A stretch of DNA of 64,000 nt. Origin: Combretum micranthum (taxonomy: Eukaryota > Streptophyta > Magnoliopsida > Myrtales > Combretaceae). The DNA is taken from the NCBI GenBank assembly GCA_024138025.1, contig JAMXBD010000634.1, positions 434,001 to 498,000 on the forward strand. Direction: 5' to 3'. The notes beneath the pieces were generated by a model. That model had not been told where the DNA came from. It ran no database searches and worked only from the letters and a program-made list of their open reading frames with translations. This document shows, piece after piece, positions 24,109 through 36,641 of this stretch. The stretch's first letter is position 1; each line of letters begins with the position of its first letter. The position numbers were made by a program, and so were the translations under genes.

Positions 24109-24290
24109 GGTTGCATGACTTATGGACCACCCCATTCAAATAATGAAAACTATGGTTGCATGACTTATGGACCAACATTAAAATTGTGGTTGCATGTCTT
24201 ATGGACCACCCCACTTAGGATTGGGACTATGGTTGCATGTCTTATGGACCAACATTGGAACTGTAGTTGCATGACTTATGAACTACCCCA
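24109..24290 (+). repeat. Alternating-spacing short repeat in the solo LTR
   Basis: The word GGTTGCATG(A/T)CTTATGGACC occurs five times, starting near 24109, 24154, 24188, 24231 and 24265 (the last slightly changed). Spacings alternate at about 45, 34, 43 and 34 bases, so this is a dimer of about 78 bases repeated twice with a half copy. Confidence 0.85.
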
Positions 24291-24909
24291 AACCCCAAAT
24301 GGAGGGCGTAAATCCATTCACATATGACTACCGGAAAGTCATATGCTTGCTTGCTCATTTGCTTGTGCATTCATATGGTTGCTTAATTATAACTTGGTTG
24401 TATAGATATTTTTAGCTTGATCGAGTATGTTACTTGGAAAATAAATCTCACTAAGCAATTAGCTTATACCCCAATAGTTTTTGTTGCAGTGTCCCTATTT
24501 TTGCTTGTTCCGAGAGGACACTTTGTGCAGGTCTATCACATTGGATTATAGAGCTTTTGAGGAAGTCGGGACCTAGTATAGGCTTGGATTTTTAGGAAAA
24601 TCTCTTTAATGTAGACTCAGATATTTGTAAATTGGAGCTAGATGATGAAGACTCCCATTATTTTGGCGGGGGTATGCCCCCTTGGTTTTTGTAAAACTTA
24701 ACTGTTTATCTTGTTGTGATTTATATTCTTAATGCTATGTGTGCTTTCTTAAGACTACTCGAATCAAAGTGTGATCCTAAAAGTTGTGTAAGTACACCTT
24801 ACATTCTATATGTAAACTTATGGGATGACTAAGATTGTCATACTTAAGTTTAAATATCGGGTGTGGCGGACTGTCACGTTTAGGGTACCCTTTGGGGCGT
24901 GACACTCAC

Positions 24910-27452
24910 AATTTGATATGCATGAATCGTTATTGAGTACAAGTTAAAGGTGATCAAAACAATATTCATCATATCATTGCAAGAAAACATAAATTATTTA
25001 TCAATTCCTCTTTCGATATTCTTAGTTTTTATTCAATCAATCATGAATCCAAATCACACAATATCTGTTCATTTATCTTTTTCCTTTTCTAGTGCTACTA
25101 CTTACATGCACAAACAAAGAAATGTAACTAGTAAGGGATTAACCCACTCCATAAAGATCGCTCCAAGTCGAAGTAATCTTCCGGGAAGGCGATATCGGTT
25201 CCTTCTTCATCCAAACAATATGAAATACCCAAAATAAGTCTTTCATAGAATTTCTATTTTTGAAGATTCTAAGTCTATCTTGAATTCGCGGTAAAATCGG
25301 ATTGAAGGAAATTCTAACTTAAAATGGCCATAACTTGCTCATTTTAACTTGGAATTTCGCATATTATATACCGTTTTCTACCTACTTGAAAAGATATATC
25401 TATTTCTAAAACTATTTCCATCAAACTAAGTTATTTGAGCTCTGAAATAGTGGTGATCAGATTCACCACGAATTTTCACAAAACTTGCTTCCTTCCTTTT
25501 ACAAAAACTCTTATCAAAGAGATAGATATTATAATAGTTTATAAAACCTTTGAAAACTATTTATATATGTATTCATTGACTCATATCAAATGCATGAAAT
25601 TAATGAAGTTTTCTCAACCATGAATTTGTAAAAATAAGGTCTTCTAAAGATTTTCGAAAAGTGAAACTTTTTGAAATTTCCTCTTAGCTTACTAGAAAAT
25701 ATCTCAAGTTATTTTAAATGGGTATTTTTCTTTTCCTTAATTTCATTTCCTTAGTCTTTTTAAATTTCTAAAGAATGATTTTTATTTTCTAAGCTTAGTT
25801 TCCAATACTTTTTGAAAGTAGTAATAATTCTATATTTATACAAATAATTTCTTTATTTCTTAAGATCATTCTACTTTTATGAGAGGAAATTCTTGGTGTT
25901 TGTCAAACTAGTATTGATGAAAAGTGAAGTTTAGTAAAGCTTTTGTTTAATCAAGAATTTCTTCCATTTTGTGACTTTGTAAAGTGTATGTATGTATTTT
26001 AAAAATTCCTATATTCTTAAAATTCATAATGAAGTCCTCAAATTTCTAGAAAAAGTTTGTTAAGATAAATTCCTAAGTTTTTATGAAAATTTACTTCCTT
26101 CTTAACAACATTTATTTTTAAAGAGGAACTTTTATTTTAAGAAAACTTTTCCTCCTTTATCTTGTTGAGACAAAAATCAATATGTTCATGCATGTTCATG
26201 ACAATGAAGTCATAAAGTTATAAAAACATAAGAAAGACATAATAATTAAAGAAATAAGCTAGTAAAGAAATATGTTAAGTATTAAAACCTTAGCTTCATC
26301 AAGGTATCTCAAGACTAAGAATAGACTAGTCCCAAAAGAAAAAGAAAATTATTTTGACTTGATGAGGATAAGTCTAAGACTAGAAAGACTAGTCTTAAAA
26401 TAGCTTGAAAGTAAATAAATTGCAAGGTAAATATATAAATTGCAAATAAAGTAAATAAATTGCAAAACAAAGGAGCTAATATGCTCTAAAAGATATATAT
26501 AGCTATATAGATATATTTAATTAAATATATAGGAAAGCAACATAAAAGAAAATAGATTCATGAACAAAAACAAAGTATAAATATATTATTGCTTTCTTAA
26601 CTTTCATGGCTTTAGAAAACACACACTAAGCTTATACAAAGTAAATGAACAAATAGAAAGCTAAAACTATTACCTATAGAAGAAGTAGAAACTAAAGAAC
26701 TCTTGAGAGAGTTTATGGAAAGATTTTGAGAGAGTAATTTTAGTGAATGGAAGGTGTGAAGGAAATGGAAAGAAGATGAGGTATTTATAGGAAAAGTGGA
26801 GGGTAATTTGTGTTTAATTAAATAAATAAAAAAAAACAATTGAGTGTGAAATGGGAAAGGGGCCGGCACAATTTTGAGTGAAAGAGAGGGAGAGAAATTA
26901 TTTTTTTTGTATTTTTGATAATAAAAAGTAAGATGTGAAGTTGTATTGAAAATGAAAATTGTAAGAAAATAGAGGTATGGTTGTAAGAGTAGGTTGTAAG
27001 AAAAAGTAGAGATAGATAAATAGTGTAGAATAGTAATAAATAATGTAATGTAAAGTAGACATGACTTATGGTAGTAAGAAAATACGCGTATAATTATGAT
27101 ATCTAATATTTTTAGTTATCGAAAAATTATGAAACTGATATTTTTAAAAACCTTATATTTTTACGAGTCTAATGGTATATTCGGAATATGTTTACCATTC
27201 TAAGCCCGCGACACTCATTTTGAACATGTCCGATCATGCTCAAAACGAATCGCGGTTTAACTAATCTGATATTTTTAAGCCTTCTCATGTTATTACGAAC
27301 TATTCTACATACTAAACTCTTACTTACTTTCTTAGGGTTGCTTACACAGGATTGTCGGACTTGAACGGTTACATCTGACTACGATTTTGTTTGACTTTAG
27401 GATTTTCGGTTAACCTTCTAATTAGGGTTTGACAAAACTTTGGGGGTTTACA
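24910..27452 (-). repeat. 3' LTR of minus-strand Tekay-type element, right part
   Basis: This continues the LTR interrupted at 21146 and ends GGGGGTTTACA at 27452, the inverted LTR start. Just outside, CCTACCCCACTT is the complement of a polypurine tract, confirming strand and identity as a 3' LTR. No gene is seen inside. Confidence 0.85.
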
Positions 27453-27902
27453 ACCTACCCCACTTAAAGAAATTTTTTTCCTCAAAACTTGAAGTTCATA
27501 CCTGATTCTTCAAACAAACTTGGATACTTCTAGCGTATATTGCTTTCGACCTCCTAGGTTGCCTCTTCATGTGAGTGATTCCTACACAGAACTTTCACTT
27601 ACTTGATTTCCTTGTTTCGAAGCATTTGCACCTTATGATCTAGGATCTGAATCGGTTGCTCTTCATATGTGAGGTTTTCTCTTAATCGTACACGCTTCCA
27701 ACTCTGTGCTTCTGCTAGGATCTGGCACATGCTTTCATAAAACCGATACGTGAAACACATTGTGGATTCTTGATAGGTTAGGAGATAGGGCCAGACGATA
27801 AGCCAGATCTCCTACTCTTTCAAGCACTTCAAAAGGTCCAATACATCATGGGCTCAACTTTCCTTGTGCCCGGACTCTGTAAATACTCTTGATGGGGTTT
27901 AT
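27453..27902 (-). pseudogene. Integrase C-terminus/chromodomain remnant of minus-strand Tekay-type element
   Basis: Read on the minus strand, this keeps the end of pol: a GPFEVLERVGDLAYRLAL-like stretch (about 27790-27845), RIHNVFHVSVL (about 27740-27770), then a decayed chromodomain region. Several stops interrupt it. It matches the corresponding part of the plus-strand Tekay element in order and content. All upstream pol is missing. Confidence 0.8.
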
Positions 27903-28062
27903 CTTCATACTAAACTCTTGCTTATTTTCTTAAGGTTGCTTACATGGGATTACCGGACTTAAACGGTTACGTCTGACTAAGGTTTTGTTTGACTTTAGGA
28001 TTTTTGATTGACATTCTAATTAGGGTTTAGCTTAATTGATCACAAAACTTTGGGGGTTTACA
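27903..28062 (-). repeat. 5' LTR fragment of minus-strand Tekay-type element
   Basis: This repeats 27306-27452 in the same orientation (ACTAAACTCTTNCTTA, TTTGTTTGACTTTAGGAT, CTAATTAGGGTTT, GGGGGTTTACA). Only the first 160 bases of the LTR are kept; the join to internal sequence near 27902 marks a deletion endpoint. Confidence 0.85.
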
Positions 28063-28270
28063 GAGAGTGCAACTCCATTGATGATTTTCTCACTTCCAAT
28101 CACGAGCATTATTAAGGCTGCGACCTAAGCCGTGGTTCATATCATGACTATGATGAGAGGCATGATCTCCTTTGTTTCTTCTATAATATGAGATGCCTTT
28201 GATTACGGGCGTAGTGGTGCTCGTGATGTTGATCACAGCCGTGATCCTCGCTTTGGTGTTATTCATATAA
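28063..28270 (+). other. Athila-like interior, GC-richer segment
   Basis: This resembles 17755-17960 and 20310-20340 in style (GGCTGCGACCTAAGCCGTGG, ATCACAGCCGTGATCC). No open frame of note. I infer that it is the continuation of the Athila-like interior after the 20341-28062 insertion. Confidence 0.4.
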
Positions 28271-30170
28271 AAAAAGAGAGAAAAGAGATAAGATAAAATA
28301 GATAAATAAATAATAATAGATATAATACGTTAGTATCCATATAATTATGAATAATTAGGAATGGATTAAGTTAAGTTAGAATGTAGCTGAAGCCATAGAA
28401 TAAACTAATAGAATAAACTTAATAGTTATAGTTGATTTGAATTAAATGATTAGTCATACAATAAAGTCCTAAATATAAATTTTACTTTCTTAATAAATTT
28501 AAGTCCAATTTGACTTAATAGATTTAGTAGAATAAAATGAATTAAACTAATTAAAGTCTTATAAGGTATAATAATGTTTTAGTAGAACCAGTGAATATGA
28601 TTTAATAACTAGATTAAATGATTAACTCTATATAACTTGACTAAGTTAGGAAATGTTTATGCTAATGTAACTCGATATGTAAAGTAAATTAATAGATTTA
28701 AATTAATATGAATCTTAGATATAAAATGAATTAGTTAATACATCTAAGCTCAACTTGGTTTAAAGAACCTTAAAGAACTATAATGAATTAAATTAATTAA
28801 GTTTATTCAACTTCATTAAGTTAAGTCAATCTAAGGTTGATAACTTGTAAATGGATTTAATTAATATACTAGACCAAACCATGAATAATAAGAGAAGTAT
28901 ATTGTTTTAAATGTATGTTTGTTAAAATGAGTTTTCATATAAGTTGGTGAATTATTAAAATTCTTATAAAAATGATAAAGAATACTGATGCCTTTATTAT
29001 AAATGACTATAAACAAAGGAAAATAAATAATTTGACAAATAATGGAGAACTTTCCATATCTTAGCGGGACAGTTTCCATAACCATCGCAGGGTTCCACTT
29101 AGTGTCTAATTAAATAGGTTTTAATATAAGTCTATGTTTTGATCAAATGTAAAATAATGAATTAAAAATGAGTTTGAATACTAAAATGTAATAAGATATA
29201 TATTAAGAAGGGTGATGAGTGATTATTATTTCTTTTCATAGTAGAACTAAATCAATCATTGCATATTCTAGAAGATTATTAAGACTTAGCTAACATAACA
29301 AGTGGGTAACATTGACCTTATCACATTGTTTGTGCTTATAACGTAGTTGCACCTATATTAAGATAAACATAACTAACTATCTGTGAGGATTGGGTATTCG
29401 TTTGCTATTAGAAGATTGTATTGTTTGGTAAATCATTAAAATAAAAGTGATCACACATTACTTGTAATAATTGAGTTGCTATTACTAGTGAATGATAGTT
29501 AATTAATATGGTCATTAAGTAATATGATATAAATTTTAATCGACCCTTAAGTAAAATGGACATGGATTACACAATAGCATACTTGCATTAGCATGATACC
29601 CATGTCACACCAGTGAATCTAGAAGGGGTTACCATAGGGTTGTCAGTCCTATGGGAATTAAGTAGACATCGAAGGACATTGCCTAAGATGGAGTTAGCTT
29701 TAAGGTGTTAATACTTAGTGGAGTTTCTAAGGTTCTAAGGTAAAGTTGTGATTGTGTTACAAATGTATATAAGTATATATATAATAATAGATAAATTTGG
29801 AAAACTTCTCCTTCCTTACTTCTCAGTCTCTCTTGGGTGTGGATTACTTAAGCTGGTCCTTTGACCCCCAAGAGAGGATGTAAATCTCCATTGGTTTGGA
29901 TTTTGGTTATCCAAATTGTGCATGACCCATATGATTTTGTGTGGCATTGCATATGCTTATTAATTATACTTGTTTAGCATTTGTTTTATATGTGGGCTGG
30001 TCTTGTTATTTACTAAGCTATGGATTAGTCCACAACCCTATAGTTTTGTGCAGGAGTAACTCAAGTTAAGAACGGCCTAAGATTGTGTGGAGAGATTCAT
30101 TTTTAGAGAATTCCTTGAAGATAGGAAGATAGAAATACAAACTTTGAGTATGAATTAGGGGGCTAACACT
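28270..30170 (+). repeat. Old, divergent Tekay-type LTR remnant
   Basis: The order of landmarks follows the right half of the Tekay LTR: ACTTAGTGGAGTTTCTAA at 29712 (also at 4157 and 14517), TCTCTCTTGGGTGTGGA followed by a CCCC...GAGAGGATGTAAATC block (compare 4260-4330), then TTTGGATTTTGGTTATCCAA (compare 4335-4353). Neither terminus nor target duplication is recognisable. No gene is seen. Confidence 0.55.
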
Positions 30171-30399
30171 ATAGCAAAAACTAAACTTCTCCCTTTATTT
30201 AGTATGATGAGCCAAAGGAGAATGAAAGTTAGGTTGATAATGGCATGGAGGATCAGACACCAATCTAGCATGTAGGGTAAAGGAATTTATTTGGGTGAGC
30301 ATATCATAATTCTAAAAAATTTGCAATTGTGGCTAGAGCAAGGGCTAACTAACATAGTTTTCAAGTTCAAGGCCCTAAATAAGAAAGCCTTTAGAGATT

Positions 30400-31151
30400 A
30401 AAAAATAGTGGATTTAGGAACTTAACCAGCTGATGCACCAGTAATAGAACAAGCACCTGCTACTCCACTTGCTGCCATAACCCAATACACACTTGTTGAG
30501 TTTAAGGAAGAAAGACGGGAGCTACTTGCTACATCTATGCCACATGCACAAAAAGCTCAAACCTAAGCCTTTGTAGCCAATAAACTTGAAGCTGAAGTGA
30601 TGGATTTGAAGGGGAAGTTAGCTACCTTTGAGAAGAAATATGATGAGGACATGAGGGATTAGAAGGAAAATATGAACCTGGTCTGGCTAAGTTAGACCAT
30701 CATGATAATGATGACGACGACAATGATGTTAAGCCACCTTTAACATTCACACGCATACCATCCCAAACAAATCCTACACACATACCTTTCCCATTATTAC
30801 CAAAATTACAACCATCTCTACTCACCTCACTTGTACATACATATCCATCACCACCTAATCAACCATGAACCCAAACACTCTCTCCACCCCAAACACAACA
30901 ACTACCTTCCTCTGAACCAATGGCTGAGTCACCTGCTCACTACCCTAACCAAAAGAATGAAGCCACACCCCAAACACATATCCCTCGTTCACCAAAACAT
31001 AACTCACTCATGCTGAGCCAAACCTTGAGATAGTTCTAGCTCCTATATTTAAAGTGAACCTTTTAACTAGAACTTTTAAGAAGACTAAGAGGTCAGAGAA
31101 GAAGAGGAAGAGGAAGTTGATCATTCAAGATGAAACATTTGATGAGGATAT
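30400..31151 (+). pseudogene. Degenerate coding region of the Athila-like element, first part
   Basis: Frames with many stops encode a helical segment (LVEFKEERRELLATSM, KLEAEVMDLKGKLATFEKKY, about 30490-30640), an acidic run (DHHDNDDDDND, about 30695-30730) and a long Pro/Thr/Ser-rich stretch to 31020. A basic KKTKRSEKKRKRKL segment near 31080-31118 looks like a nuclear localisation signal. I recognise no family. It is cut at 31151 by a solo LTR and continues at 32799. It may be an element-specific extra ORF or a captured host gene. Confidence 0.45.
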
Positions 31152-32793
31152 TGATCACGCTTTTTCTATATGCCCTTTTTAAAAACTCTTTTTAATCTCT
31201 TTTTAAATTCCTTTAAATAAGTATATATAATGGCCAGTGTACTGGGTGCTTATGCAGTAATAAAATTTTAGTGAGTATCGAGTCATGTCTATAAGGAGTG
31301 AAGAGTAGCTCTTAACTATATTAGTCCTTATCACAGCTAGGTAAATAAAAATATATATATATATATTTGGATTTTTTAAGATAAGATTAATCTACAAATA
31401 TATAGGATTTCCAACACCTGAATTGAATTAAGTTAAGAGCCAATAGATCTGAAAATCAATTGAAGGTATACTATTGACTATAGATATCCTTGAAAATCCA
31501 AATTGTCAATAGGTTTAGTTTTTCAATTAATCAAGTACTAGATAACAACTCCTTTTTCTAAAGAAAGCAATTACCCTAATTAACCAATCAATATTCTCTA
31601 TTCCTAGGAAAGTGATCAATTGACTAATCTTTTTTTATTTATCAAACCCTAATTGAATCCAAATCTATATGTCTATGTGATCTATAATCCAAATTCGCTA
31701 TTCATAAAATGACTAGAGCAAAATTTTCCAATTGCAATTATAATCTGTCATGAATTCCAAATTCAATCCAAAATACATGATCTATGAAATAACATCAACA
31801 ACATGAACACATATAAGGAATCAAGCGATTCAGATCAACAACTCAAAACCCTAATTAAGATCAAAAGAAACAAGTATCAAACACCATTCATTCCATAAAA
31901 TGAATATGAGAAAGGAACAAAATTATCTTGTCAAGAAAATCCTATTCTTGAATTCAAATTTAAATGATGTTTTTCCACTTGATCTTGGTGTGGAATGAGC
32001 AATCAAATTAAAAGGAAAAGTTTTCTAGTGTCTAAGCCCTAATGTAGATCTAGGAGCAATGGAAAATGATGTTTTGTTTGTACGTAGGGTTCTCTTCCCT
32101 TTTTTCAATAAGGTCCAACAAAAGAACAATATATATGAAAATTCATAGGACACATAAGCTGCCTTCATGGCCAATGGCCTTGAATTAAAATTAGCCGACC
32201 TTCAATTGTAAAATTGATTTCCAATAGTAGCTATGGATGTATGCTAGCTCAATGATGGCAGCGTAATTTTTCCAGATGTCGGCCTTCATTTTTTGACAAA
32301 TTATTTTCGAAGTAAATACATTGGTGGTGTTTGAGCAATGTTGGGTAGTTTTGCATTTACGCCGGTGGCCTTTCTCTCCTAGTAGCCGACATTAAAGTTT
32401 TTGAAACTGTGCATGGGCAAGGCTGGCTTAACACCAACAGCGTATATGTAAAATTTGCTAGCATATAAATGTAGAATTGAAGGCTAATGAAATTTTGTAA
32501 ACAAAACTGGTGGCTATCTTTAATATTTACCAGCGTACAAGCTGTTCTTGGAAGGATAGCTTGTTGATTTGTTGAAGGCTGGCAGCTTACATATTGTATT
32601 GACCAATCTACTTTGATTTCATCTCCACATTTGCATCTATCTTCTCTAATTTGCTTGTATCTATATGATGCACTTAAGACTAGAATTATTAAAATTAAGC
32701 ACACTTAAGTACCATTTCCTTAGGATTTCTATAAAATCTATAATAGTTGACATGATTTATATGATAAAAATTAAGCATAATATGCCTTTATCA
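31152..32793 (-). repeat. Solo LTR, minus strand, TGATAA-type
   Basis: A 1642-bp unit reads on the minus strand from TGATAAAGGC to GCGTGATCA, flanked by the perfect 5-bp duplication GATAT (31147-31151 and 32794-32798). The coding remnant on both sides resumes across it. Termini resemble the Athila/Tat group but the sequence differs from the 36642-38336 LTR. No internal coding region is present. The inner 32357-32704 frame has no recognisable product. Confidence 0.75.
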
Positions 32794-32798
32794 GATAT

Positions 32799-34565
32799 CT
32801 GTTGGAGCTAAGATTGATGATGCAGTCATTGATGATAGCAACAGGGGCAAGCTTGATCTTAATAAGCTACCTAAGGAAGCTAAGAATCTAGAAGCAGAGG
32901 AGGACTCTCTTGAAACCGTATGAAAGAATGTTTTGAAAATAGATGTGGAGGGAGCATCTATAGTTGTGAGCAACATTTCTCTAGGAGAGCCCTCTAATAA
33001 GATGTCTTATGAAAGGATTAGGTAACCAAATCCCTCCAATGAAGCTTTTGAGCATATTTTAGAACCCAACTAGAAACCCTATAGCAGTAACCATAACCAT
33101 AGCAAGAACAGGAAGAGGGAAGAACAATTCGCTTACCTCCACTTCTAATAAAGACTAAGAGGGTGAAGCGATGTGCTAGAAAAAAGAACTATCAAGAACT
33201 AGGAGAGATATACATTTAAGCCTAAAGATGAAGAAGTGATTGAGAAGGAGAAGAAAGTTAAAGAAGATGTCACCATTTACAAAGAACTTTTTGTAAATAT
33301 TTTTGAAATAGTACAAGATAAGGCCTACAATAAATGGCAAGTGGTCCCCTATGCCCCTCAAGATGAAGAACCCTCAACTACTACTACACAAGAAGAAACA
33401 AATGACACGATTCCTTGTGGCATTGACCTTAATGCCAAACCTATGGAGGAAGATTACCAACTTCAAGTAGTGAGGACACTAATGAGAATATAGCAAGAAA
33501 AGCTGTTGAAGTTAATGATTTAAGGCTTGAGATAGATGAGTTGATCAAGTAAAAGGATGCACAAGAAGCTCATGATAGACAAAGAAAGGCAGCCCTTGAG
33601 AAAATGAGAGAAAAAGATAGAAAGAGAAAATAAAGGCTTGCAGATGCTATATTGGTACACTGCATGGTCGTAGTAGCTAAAAGACTAGAAAATGACAAAG
33701 AAGGTGATGTTGGTCTCTTTAATAGGAGCAATGAAGATTATGATGACAACATTACTATTAAAGCCTTTATGAGCAGAAATAAGAAAGCCAATATGAAAGC
33801 ACCAATCCTTTAATCTATCAAGGAAGAAGCTCCCCTCGAACAACCACAATCTTAGTCACTACTCAATGATACCTATCCACAACAGACTAGGGTGGAGAGA
33901 TAAAGCTACATGTGGCAAGAAAGAAAGTTTTAAGTAGTAGGCAAGGAAGATTGAAGAGGAGCTCCTAGCCATTGGAAAGGCTAGTGAGCAAACAATTAAA
34001 GAGAGAAAACTTGCCCGACAACAAGAGAAAGAGAACAAGCTAGAAGAGGAGAGGAAGAAAACTAATGTGGATTATCAAGCTAAACAAACTGAGCAAATCA
34101 AAGCCTATATGGAGAACACTAAGGGCATGACATATCAACAAAAGAATGACTTTCTTTATGCTCTGAAGTTACAAAGACAACCTGATGAAGGATAGATGAA
34201 AGAGAAGCATTCCAACAAGAAAAAAAATGCAAAATAGAAAAAGCTAAAAGATAGAAAAGGGCAGGTACTTCTAAGGAGGCACCAAAGCAAAGTATTAGGG
34301 CCAAGGCTTTTGATAGTATACATATAGGGGAATCCAGATCAAAGAGGGATGAACAGAGCAAAGAACATCAGCACCCACAAGAAGACAAACACCACCTCCT
34401 AGGAGAAGACAACCTAGTAGAAGATCCAGAGCACCTAGAGGTGGTGGTAAAACTACTAGTAGAGATGCTGCTTGTGGTAGAGCTGATAGAGGAGGAAGAA
34501 TTAATAGGGGAGATAGAAGAAACGAAGGGAGCAAGAGTTGGAGATACTAGCTTGGAGAGGAAGAT
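32799..34565 (+). pseudogene. Degenerate coding region of the Athila-like element, second part
   Basis: This continues the interrupted coding region in broken frames. Recognisable composition: an acidic start (KIDDAVIDDSNRGKLDLNKL); a 33236-33493 open frame with charged KPKDEEVIEKEKKVKEDV; a long coiled-coil stretch near 33930-34130 (IEEELLAIGKASEQTIKER, KLEEERKK); and an Arg/Gly-rich C-terminus near 34370-34550 (RRRQPSRRSRAPRGGG). It ends at TAG near 34551. This looks like one long nuclear or RNA-binding protein of unknown family, decayed by stops and frameshifts. No enzymatic motif is seen. Confidence 0.45.
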
Positions 34566-36641
34566 TAAGAACTCCTGGCTCTCTTAAAATTAAATTTTCG
34601 TATTCATTTATTCTTAAAGATTCTTCAAGATTCTTTCATTCACTAATTATTTAACATTCTTTACATCAATTCATAAAATAGAATATATTCTTTTACTAGC
34701 TTTGTATTAGTCTTTATTCATTAATTCTTTATATTATTTTATTCTTTGCATATATAAGATTCTTTGTGGCAGAATAAGTTTGATTCTTATGCAGATTGTT
34801 TTTAACTAATACAAAGTTTAGTTACAAAATTAGTTAGAACGTAAAGAAATAACTGAGATAAATATTTGTCCTATTTTAAGCCGTGGCTCTAATAGAGCTA
34901 GTTGTTGTTACTAATGTCTTAGCTTATCTACCATAGTCTTTAACAAATTGAATCAAGAAGGCAATATAACTCATAATCTCTAGTCTAGCCTCAGCTCGTA
35001 ACCACAATTAGAGAATTTTTCTTAAGCTTTAAAATTTTAAATCTTACTTTATACTTTAATTTGCTAATGATACGTACATATTTAATATATGATATAATAT
35101 GTTTGTACTCTTTCCTTGCATTACCTCGTAAAAATTACTTTTCATACGCATACAAAGTTACCAACACTCTTTTGTAGTGAGTTTTAGGAATATGAGTAAA
35201 AATCACCACAACCAAACTTTTATATATCAGGTAGGTAACATAGCATAGTAAAAGTACCACCTCAATTTTATTAATTTGTACAATTAATTATTTAAAATTT
35301 AATTATATAAGTATGATATATATATATCTGACCAAGTAGGCATTAGGCATACACATAACTTTTAGTAAAAAATGGAACGGAGTAATAACGATGAAGAAGG
35401 CTTGAGAGGATTTAAACACAAAAAATAAACAATAAGTGGTTGGTTGGTAAATGCTTTTTGAATAAATAGTAACATATTCATACTTGATTTGCAAAATTAG
35501 AAACTTCTTCTATCTACTCACTATTTATAATGTTATAAAAGATTGAGGACAATGTTCATATTAAGTAAAAGGGAAGGGAATTAAGCAAGAAGGGTTGAGA
35601 ATAATAACAATCTGCCAAATAGAGTAACTGCACTTTAAACGATCGTTTTTCTTCACAAATCATAGGAAAATAATAAAATGGCTTATATTTTTCAAAAATT
35701 TCAAACCAAATAACTCAAGCATTTTTTAGTTAACTTTACTATGCTTTAAATCACTTTACAATATCCATGTGGAGTAGTTTTACTTGTTTTTCTAATTTAG
35801 AAATTTAGAGTTGGAATTAGATTACGGTCCATAGTAAGGTAACTGAATTTATTTGTAAAAGATTAAATGATTTGTATGTTTTTTGATTTAGTCATTTCGA
35901 GAGCTTTGTAGTCTCTTATGAAGGTTCAAATGATATTCATAACTTAATGATTTATCTTTATACTTTATCTAAAATTGAAAACAAAATTAAAATGAAATTA
36001 AACATGCACTTAGGGTTGAAATGGGCAAGTTTGGTCCCTCAGAAGAGCAATTTTTTTACCCCTCTTTCAATTTTAAATAATCCATGAATAAAAAAGAAAA
36101 GAAACAAAAAAGAAAATATAGGGGCAAAAAACTCTCTAAAGAAAAATATAGAGAAGAAGGCAAAAACCTTCCCCGCTATAGCTTTGCAGTATATAAATAA
36201 TTAATGCAAATGATGTGAAGGCATAAATAAGGAAGAAGATTTAAGGGATGAATTGATGTATATACCTTTAATTTTTACTATGATGCTTAGAGAGATGATT
36301 AAGGAACTATACACCTATTTGTATAAGTGGATAAAGTTGATTGAGTTCCTCTTACTCAATTTGATCTGTCGAGTAATTTTTGCTTTCGAATTCTTAATTA
36401 AGCAATAAGGGTAAAAGTTGATCTACTTAGATAAGTTCAGCAATTTTAGTAGAAGTAACTTTAGCACAGCTAGTGAGATTGATTGAATATTTTGGGTGCT
36501 AAATTTGACAAGTGATTTGAGCTTAACTAATTTAGTCAGATTTCCATTCATGATTTATTTTCCTATTCAAAAAAACCTTACATTGTTATGTTGAATTGAT
36601 ATTTGATTGAGGACAAGCAAAGGTATAAGTGTGAAGGAATT
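34566..36641 (+). other. 3' untranslated interior of the Athila-like element
   Basis: AT-rich and stop-filled, with no gene seen. It ends in GAGGACAAGCAAAGG...AAGTGTGAAGGAATT, the typical sequence before an Athila/Tat 3' LTR. The last bases (GTGTGAAGGAATT, about 36629-36641) are a decayed polypurine tract. Confidence 0.6.

Larger units (their letters stand above)
21147..24904 (+). repeat. Solo LTR of a Tekay-type element
   Basis: A 3758-bp unit runs from TGTAAACCCCGG to GGGGCGTGACA with no internal domain, flanked by the perfect 5-bp duplication CTCAC (21142-21146 and 24905-24909). It is the result of recombination between two LTRs. It is related to, but clearly diverged from, the 4.08-kb LTRs at 759 and 11120. 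It contains a 78-bp tandem array and a second short array. It sits inside another Tekay-type LTR in the opposite orientation. Confidence 0.92.
20341..28062 (-). mobile_element. Minus-strand, internally deleted Tekay-type element
   Basis: On the minus strand the element begins TGTAAACCCCC at 28062, keeps only about 160 bases of 5' LTR (about 27903-28062), about 450 bases of internal sequence, then a full 3' LTR ending GGGGCGTGACA at 20341. Flanks are GAGGG on the left and GAGAG on the right, a likely target duplication with one mutation. The LTR is about 3.35 kb once the inner solo LTR is removed. Almost the whole interior, from mid-LTR to the integrase C-terminus, has been deleted. Confidence 0.8.

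Noticed and set aside
20341..24904. A single 4.6-kb DNA transposon with TGTCACGCCCC inverted ends
   Set aside because: The CTCAC duplications at 21142 and 24905 and the second LTR end at 27452 show two nested LTRs instead.
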